Assembly: GCA_965603365.1 (NCBI GenBank)
Contig: CBFDCR010000003.1
Coordinates: 62,001 to 126,000, forward strand
Direction: 5' to 3'
DNA length: 64,000 nucleotides
DNA from: JAHELQ01 sp965603365
Lineage (GTDB): Bacteria > Acidobacteriota > Aminicenantia > UBA2199
Below are positions 59,973-64,000 of the stretch, piece by piece (position 1 is the stretch's first letter; each line of letters starts with the position of its first letter). Position numbers and translations under genes: made by a program. Below the pieces are notes generated by a model. It had not been told where the DNA came from, made no database searches, and saw nothing but the letters and a program-made list of their open reading frames with translations.

Positions 59973-62900
59973 ATGAACAAAAAAAAGATAAAAGTCGTTT
60001 TTACCGGCGGGGGTACGGGCGGCCACGTTTATCCCAACATTGCCATTTATGAAGCCATCAGGGAGAAGTACCCGGACTCTGCATTTTTGTATATCGGTAC
60101 CCGGAAGGGGGCCGAGGCCAGGATCGTCAAGACGATTCCCCAGCCCATCGATTTTGTGGCGGTGCTGTCAAAGGGGATTCCCCAGCGGGTAAAGAGTTTT
60201 CAGACAGTGGTCTCCCTCTGTTACATCCTGCTGGGTACGGTTAAGAGTTTTTTTGTGCTGCGCAAGTTTAAACCGGATATCATTATCGGCAGCGGCGGTT
60301 ACGTGGCGGCGCCGGTGCTGCTGGCCGCCTCCCTGTTGAGGCTGAGCGTGTTTGTCCACGAACAAAATGCAGTGCCCGGCCGGTTGAACCGCTTCATCGC
60401 CCGCTTCGCCTCCCGCATCGGTGTCTCCTTCCCCTCCACCGCCAAATTTTTCCCCGAAAACAAGGTAGTGGTTTCCGGCTATCCGCTGAGAAAAAAGATT
60501 GTCTACAACAAGGGCGAGAATGTCAAAGAGAAGTACCGGATCCCGGAGAAAAACAAGGTCATTTTTATATTCGGCGGCAGCGGCGGTGCCCGGACCATCA
60601 ATACGGCGGTTGCAAAAGTACTGCCCCAATTGCTGGAGATCGGCGACTTAACCGTCATACTATCCACCGGCCGGGGGTATTCGAAGGAATATAAGGCCTT
60701 TGACGATACCGTAAAGATCCTGGAGAAGAACGACATCCCGGCTGAAATCCCGGGAAAACTCATTATCCGGGAATATTTCGACAATATCGACGAGATCTAT
60801 GCCATTACCGACCTGGTGGTATCGAGGGCCGGGGCAGGGACCATCAAGGAGATTACCACCATCGGGATTCCGTCAATATTGATTCCCAAGATCGACCTGC
60901 CCGGCGACCATCAGATCCTGAATGCCCACGAAGTCCAGAAGATTGGCGGTGCCAGGGTGGTCTACGAGGAGGTCAGGATTCTTCAGAACCGGCGGATTAT
61001 CTACATTCCCGAAACCCGGCTGCTGGAGGTCATCAAGACCACCATGTTCGAGGGCAGCGACCTGTTTAATATGAAAAAAAATCTCAAGCAGGTGGAAAAA
61101 CACAACAGCACGGAACTGATTCTGAAAGAGATCGAGCAGGTGGTGGAGAGGAAGGAAAAGATCGACGAGAAGCAGATTAAAGTATTCTATATGCAGTCGG
61201 AGGACGATGAGAAGAGTTATGAACTGATCTTCGATACCACCACCTTCGGCAATACTTATTTGAGCGACATTTTCCTGGAGAATGTGGATGAGAATGTGCT
61301 GTTTAAGATTCAGAATCTAAATCACAAGGACAGGCTGATCTTAAAGCGCATCCGGGGAGATATCCGGGTCAATGGTCAGGAGGTGGATAAGTGGGCCGAG
61401 ATTAAAGAGGACGATGAGATCGGTATACAGGATAAGGTTTTTGTCTTAAAAAGTTACTTTGAAAAGGTCCAGGAGTATACCAGTGAGAAGACCCTGTCGG
61501 CCAAAATGATGGGCTCCTCTTTCGGAATCGTGGTCTCCAGGCTGGGCGGTTTCTTGCGGGAGATATTTACGGCCGCCTATTTCGGTGCCGGCAAGGCCAT
61601 GGATATTTTTGCCATCGGTCTTACCCTGTCCAATTTCATCCGGCGCATCGTGGCGGAAAACGCCCTGGAGAATGCCTTTTTGCCCATTTTCTTAAGGATG
61701 TTTCACCGCAGCTCCCGGCAGAAAACCTGGGAGGCGGCCTCCTCCATTGTCAATACCACCTTGCTGCTGTCGTTGGGCTTCACCGTTATCGGTGTACTGG
61801 CGGCTCCCCTTATCATCAAGGCCCTGTTTTCGGTTTACCTGGAGCGGGGTATGTACGTGCAGACCGTGAATATGACCCGCCTGATGTTCCCCTACCTATT
61901 GCTGGTGACCGGTGCCGCGGTCATGGCCACCTATTTGAAGGCCTTTAATCGCTTTGGCTTAGCCGAGTCCTCGGCGGTGTTCTTCTCCGTGGGTACTATT
62001 ATCGGGATCGTCTTTTTTTACCGGGTGTGGGGCCTGTACGCGTTGGCGGTGGGTGTCTTGTTGGGCGGCCTCTTCCAGATTTTGTTTTTGATGCCCTTTA
62101 TTTTTAAGGTGTTTAAAGATAAACGGGTGGCCTTTTCCTATAAACTGCTCGTCAATTTTAACAGCACCACCAATAAGAAGTACTATGCCCAGTTGGGCCC
62201 CATCTCCTTTGATGTACTGTTGGCCAAGACCTCCGAGATTGTGGACCGGCTGTTGGCCTCCCGACTGCCGGTGGGCTCGATCTCTTACCTCTACTATTCC
62301 CAGACGATTTTTCGGCTGCCCTTTGCCATTGTTTCCCAGGCCATCAACAGCGTGATTTTAAAGGAGTTTTCCGATCAGATGGCCCTGTTTGATAAACAGA
62401 AGGCCCGGCGGCTGTTCCTGGACGGCATTAAGACCAATTTGTTTTTGTTGACCCCCCTGTCTATCTTGATGGTTATCCTGGCGGGTCCCCTGGTATCGCT
62501 GCTGCTGGAAAGATTTAGCTTTACCGCCGCCGATGTCGAGCATACCGCCTTTGCCCTGCAATTTTATGCCCTCGGACTCATCGGCTGGGGCATCCATTCG
62601 CTGACGGTGCGCATTTTCTCGGCCCGCATCGATATCAAGACCTCGGTGCTGATCAATTTCTTCATGTTGGGTACCAATATTACCCTCTGTATCCTCCTGG
62701 TCAGGACACCGTTAAGGTATGCCGGACTGGCCCTGGCCACCTCGATCTCTTACCTGCTGTTTTCCGTTCTCAGGGTGGCGGTACTGAAATTGAAACTGGG
62801 ACAGGAAGATATCTTGATCAAGTGGAAGGAAATTTTAGTGTCCTTTTTAAAGACCATGGCGGCTGCCGGCCTGATGGTGATTGTGGTGGTGGAATCCCGG

Positions 62901-63752
62901 TTGATATTCGGTAAAATTCGATTCGCTTCTAAGTCGATTGAGAATATTGTACTGCTGGTATCTCTCTCCTTTATCGGTATCTCCATCTATTTCCTGTCGT
63001 CTTTGCTGCTGCGCAACACGGAAGTGCTGATTTTCCGGAAGAGTTTATTGAAAAGAAAGCGCCAGGAGGTTCCCATCTCGCTGCTTTCTCCCTTTCAATT
63101 CTTAGAAAAGGTAGGCAAGAAACCGGATCAGTTTTACGATGATTATTCGTATAAGATCAATATCTATACCTCCAGCCCCGGTTGGGAAGTCCGCAACGTG
63201 GGTATTAAATTAATCGGGATCTTTAAAGATAAGGATAAAGTCGCTTACCTGCTGGAAATCCTGAAGTCGGTCGAAGAGAATGGCTTTATCAAGCGCAATG
63301 CCCTGATTTCCTTAAGGCAACTGGATGTGTGGGATTCGGAACTGACGGATCTATTGAAGCAGTTGCTCCATGACCCTTATTATGAAGTCCGGGTGGCGGC
63401 CGTCGATTACCTGCGGGAGTGTATACCGGCCCGGGAGTATACAAATTTTAAGGAGATCATCCGTCAAAAGTTGAAGAAATCGAGGTGGGAAGAGAAGCTG
63501 GCCTGCCTGAGGCTGGTGGCCCGGTTGGGGGATAAAGAAGATCTCCCCTACCTGGAGGGTTACTATTTAAACAGCAATTCCCGCTTGAGGGAAGAGCTGC
63601 TGGAACTGCTGCACAGTTTTTACCGTCGAAACCTGTTCACCCCCGAAGAGACCAAAGGGCATATCGAGAAAATTCTGCTCACCTCGAACAATCTCAGTCC
63701 CGAATTTAGACTGAAATCGCTTATCAAGAAGATCTATAGGGAGATTGAATAA
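59973..63752 (+). CDS. murG-murJ: MurG::FHA-like::MurJ::HEAT-like fusion protein (1259 aa)
   Basis: One uninterrupted frame. Residues 1-365: MurG, which adds GlcNAc to lipid I; GGGTGGHVYPN (12-22), SGGYVAAP, HEQNAVPGRLNR, FGGSGGARTIN, VVSRAGAGTIKE, DHQILNAHEV. About 400-497: FHA-like beta domain (FGNTYLSDIFLEN, GDIRVNGQEVDKWAEIKEDDEIGI) lacking the usual phospho-Thr-binding residues. About 503-1030: MurJ/MviN lipid II flippase, SRLGGFLREIFTAAYFGAG and ENALENAFLPIFLRMF, about 14 helices. About 1040-1259: alpha-alpha repeats like HEAT (WEVRNVGIKLIGIFKDKDK, YYEVRVAAVDYLREC). Joins the last cytosolic step to the export of lipid II. mraY follows one base later. Confidence 0.9.
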   Translation: MNKKKIKVVFTGGGTGGHVYPNIAIYEAIREKYPDSAFLYIGTRKGAEARIVKTIPQPIDFVAVLSKGIPQRVKSFQTVVSLCYILLGTVKSFFVLRKFKPDIIIGSGGYVAAPVLLAASLLRLSVFVHEQNAVPGRLNRFIARFASRIGVSFPSTAKFFPENKVVVSGYPLRKKIVYNKGENVKEKYRIPEKNKVIFIFGGSGGARTINTAVAKVLPQLLEIGDLTVILSTGRGYSKEYKAFDDTVKILEKNDIPAEIPGKLIIREYFDNIDEIYAITDLVVSRAGAGTIKEITTIGIPSILIPKIDLPGDHQILNAHEVQKIGGARVVYEEVRILQNRRIIYIPETRLLEVIKTTMFEGSDLFNMKKNLKQVEKHNSTELILKEIEQVVERKEKIDEKQIKVFYMQSEDDEKSYELIFDTTTFGNTYLSDIFLENVDENVLFKIQNLNHKDRLILKRIRGDIRVNGQEVDKWAEIKEDDEIGIQDKVFVLKSYFEKVQEYTSEKTLSAKMMGSSFGIVVSRLGGFLREIFTAAYFGAGKAMDIFAIGLTLSNFIRRIVAENALENAFLPIFLRMFHRSSRQKTWEAASSIVNTTLLLSLGFTVIGVLAAPLIIKALFSVYLERGMYVQTVNMTRLMFPYLLLVTGAAVMATYLKAFNRFGLAESSAVFFSVGTIIGIVFFYRVWGLYALAVGVLLGGLFQILFLMPFIFKVFKDKRVAFSYKLLVNFNSTTNKKYYAQLGPISFDVLLAKTSEIVDRLLASRLPVGSISYLYYSQTIFRLPFAIVSQAINSVILKEFSDQMALFDKQKARRLFLDGIKTNLFLLTPLSILMVILAGPLVSLLLERFSFTAADVEHTAFALQFYALGLIGWGIHSLTVRIFSARIDIKTSVLINFFMLGTNITLCILLVRTPLRYAGLALATSISYLLFSVLRVAVLKLKLGQEDILIKWKEILVSFLKTMAAAGLMVIVVVESRLIFGKIRFASKSIENIVLLVSLSFIGISIYFLSSLLLRNTEVLIFRKSLLKRKRQEVPISLLSPFQFLEKVGKKPDQFYDDYSYKINIYTSSPGWEVRNVGIKLIGIFKDKDKVAYLLEILKSVEENGFIKRNALISLRQLDVWDSELTDLLKQLLHDPYYEVRVAAVDYLRECIPAREYTNFKEIIRQKLKKSRWEEKLACLRLVARLGDKEDLPYLEGYYLNSNSRLREELLELLHSFYRRNLFTPEETKGHIEKILLTSNNLSPEFRLKSLIKKIYREIE

Positions 63753-63753
63753 A

Positions 63754-64000
63754 ATGATCCTATGGCTGATCGAACTATTTCCCTCGTTTCCGTTCCAGCG
63801 GCTGGTTTCCTATATCAGCTTCCGCTCATTGATGGCCATGCTGACCGCCTTCCTGATCGGGGTAGTGCTGGGCCGGCGATTGATCAATATCATTTATCGC
63901 CTGAATCTCCGGGATCAAATCAGGGAGTACGGCGATATCTCCTCGAGGAACAAGGAGGGCACTCCCACCATGGGGGGATTGATCATTTTTTTCTCCTTTC
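63754..64000 (+). CDS. mraY: MraY, phospho-MurNAc-pentapeptide translocase (3' end cut by window)
   Basis: 82 residues visible. SYISFRSLMAMLTAFLIGVVLG is the first helix with the SYISFR signature, followed by KEGTPTMGGLIIFFSF, the conserved TPTMGG. Makes lipid I, the substrate of MurG, so it acts one step before the fusion protein encoded just upstream. Start ATG one base after the fusion stop. Confidence 0.93.
   Translation, partial: MILWLIELFPSFPFQRLVSYISFRSLMAMLTAFLIGVVLGRRLINIIYRLNLRDQIREYGDISSRNKEGTPTMGGLIIFFSF

Overview
The window is a chromosomal segment from a Gram-negative-type (diderm), probably anaerobic bacterium. Evidence for two membranes: outer-membrane barrel proteins, a lipobox lipoprotein, Tat and Sec signal peptides, and lipid II genes. 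Evidence for anaerobiosis: a radical SAM maturase, a short Fe-S ThiC, and a molybdenum hydroxylase without an FAD subunit. Giant propeller sensor kinases, many toxin-antitoxin pairs, a caspase operon and GG-type lanthipeptide-like precursors would fit a candidate phylum such as Candidatus Aminicenantota. That placement is a guess from gene style; no rRNA or tRNA gene was seen.

Layout. 1-4646: the tail of a probable peptide natural-product locus (alanine racemase end, radical SAM/SPASM enzyme, serine peptidase fused to an ABC exporter). 4652-8375: deoxynucleoside kinase, CYTH protein, a repeat island with a 17-unit 21-bp array, a PIN toxin with a small partner, and a cupin. 8559-13350: a six-gene minus-strand cluster around a caspase-fold protease, preceded in the same direction by a 1368-aa hybrid sensor/AraC regulator (13618-17724). 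17888-26610: a large outer-membrane-type protein, MazEF-like pair, GntR-ABC operon with a visible operator, a secreted protein, and an MNT-HEPN pair. 26678-29839: a NACHT ATPase with a C-terminal membrane domain. 29961-34918: tight thiC-MBL-yebC-ruvC-ruvA-ruvB run.

34919-48259: second repeat island, PIN pair, metallopeptidase-like lipoprotein, Uma2 protein, hydrolase, CreBC two-component system, IorAB-like molybdenum enzyme, a RiPP-like precursor with a small lipoprotein, another MazF pair, and an RNA m5U methyltransferase. 48412-56302: a signalling run of two SpoIIAA/STAS-like paralogues, two related histidine kinases, a receiver-kinase and a double receiver, then a second RiPP-like precursor. 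56324-58256: orphan HicB, an XRE/DUF2975/mini-peptide operon whose promoter carries three iterons 21 bp apart, and a coiled-coil membrane protein. 58667-64000: M16 peptidase, then a 1259-aa MurG::FHA-like::MurJ::HEAT-like fusion followed at once by mraY.

Best candidates for something new: the MurG-MurJ fusion, the caspase operon with two related small proteins, the peptidase-exporter fusion beside a racemase and radical SAM enzyme, the two orphan lanthipeptide-like precursors, the NACHT-membrane protein next to MNT-HEPN, and the linked family of palindromes and 21-bp arrays. All calls come from reading the sequence and recalling family motifs; no database search was run.
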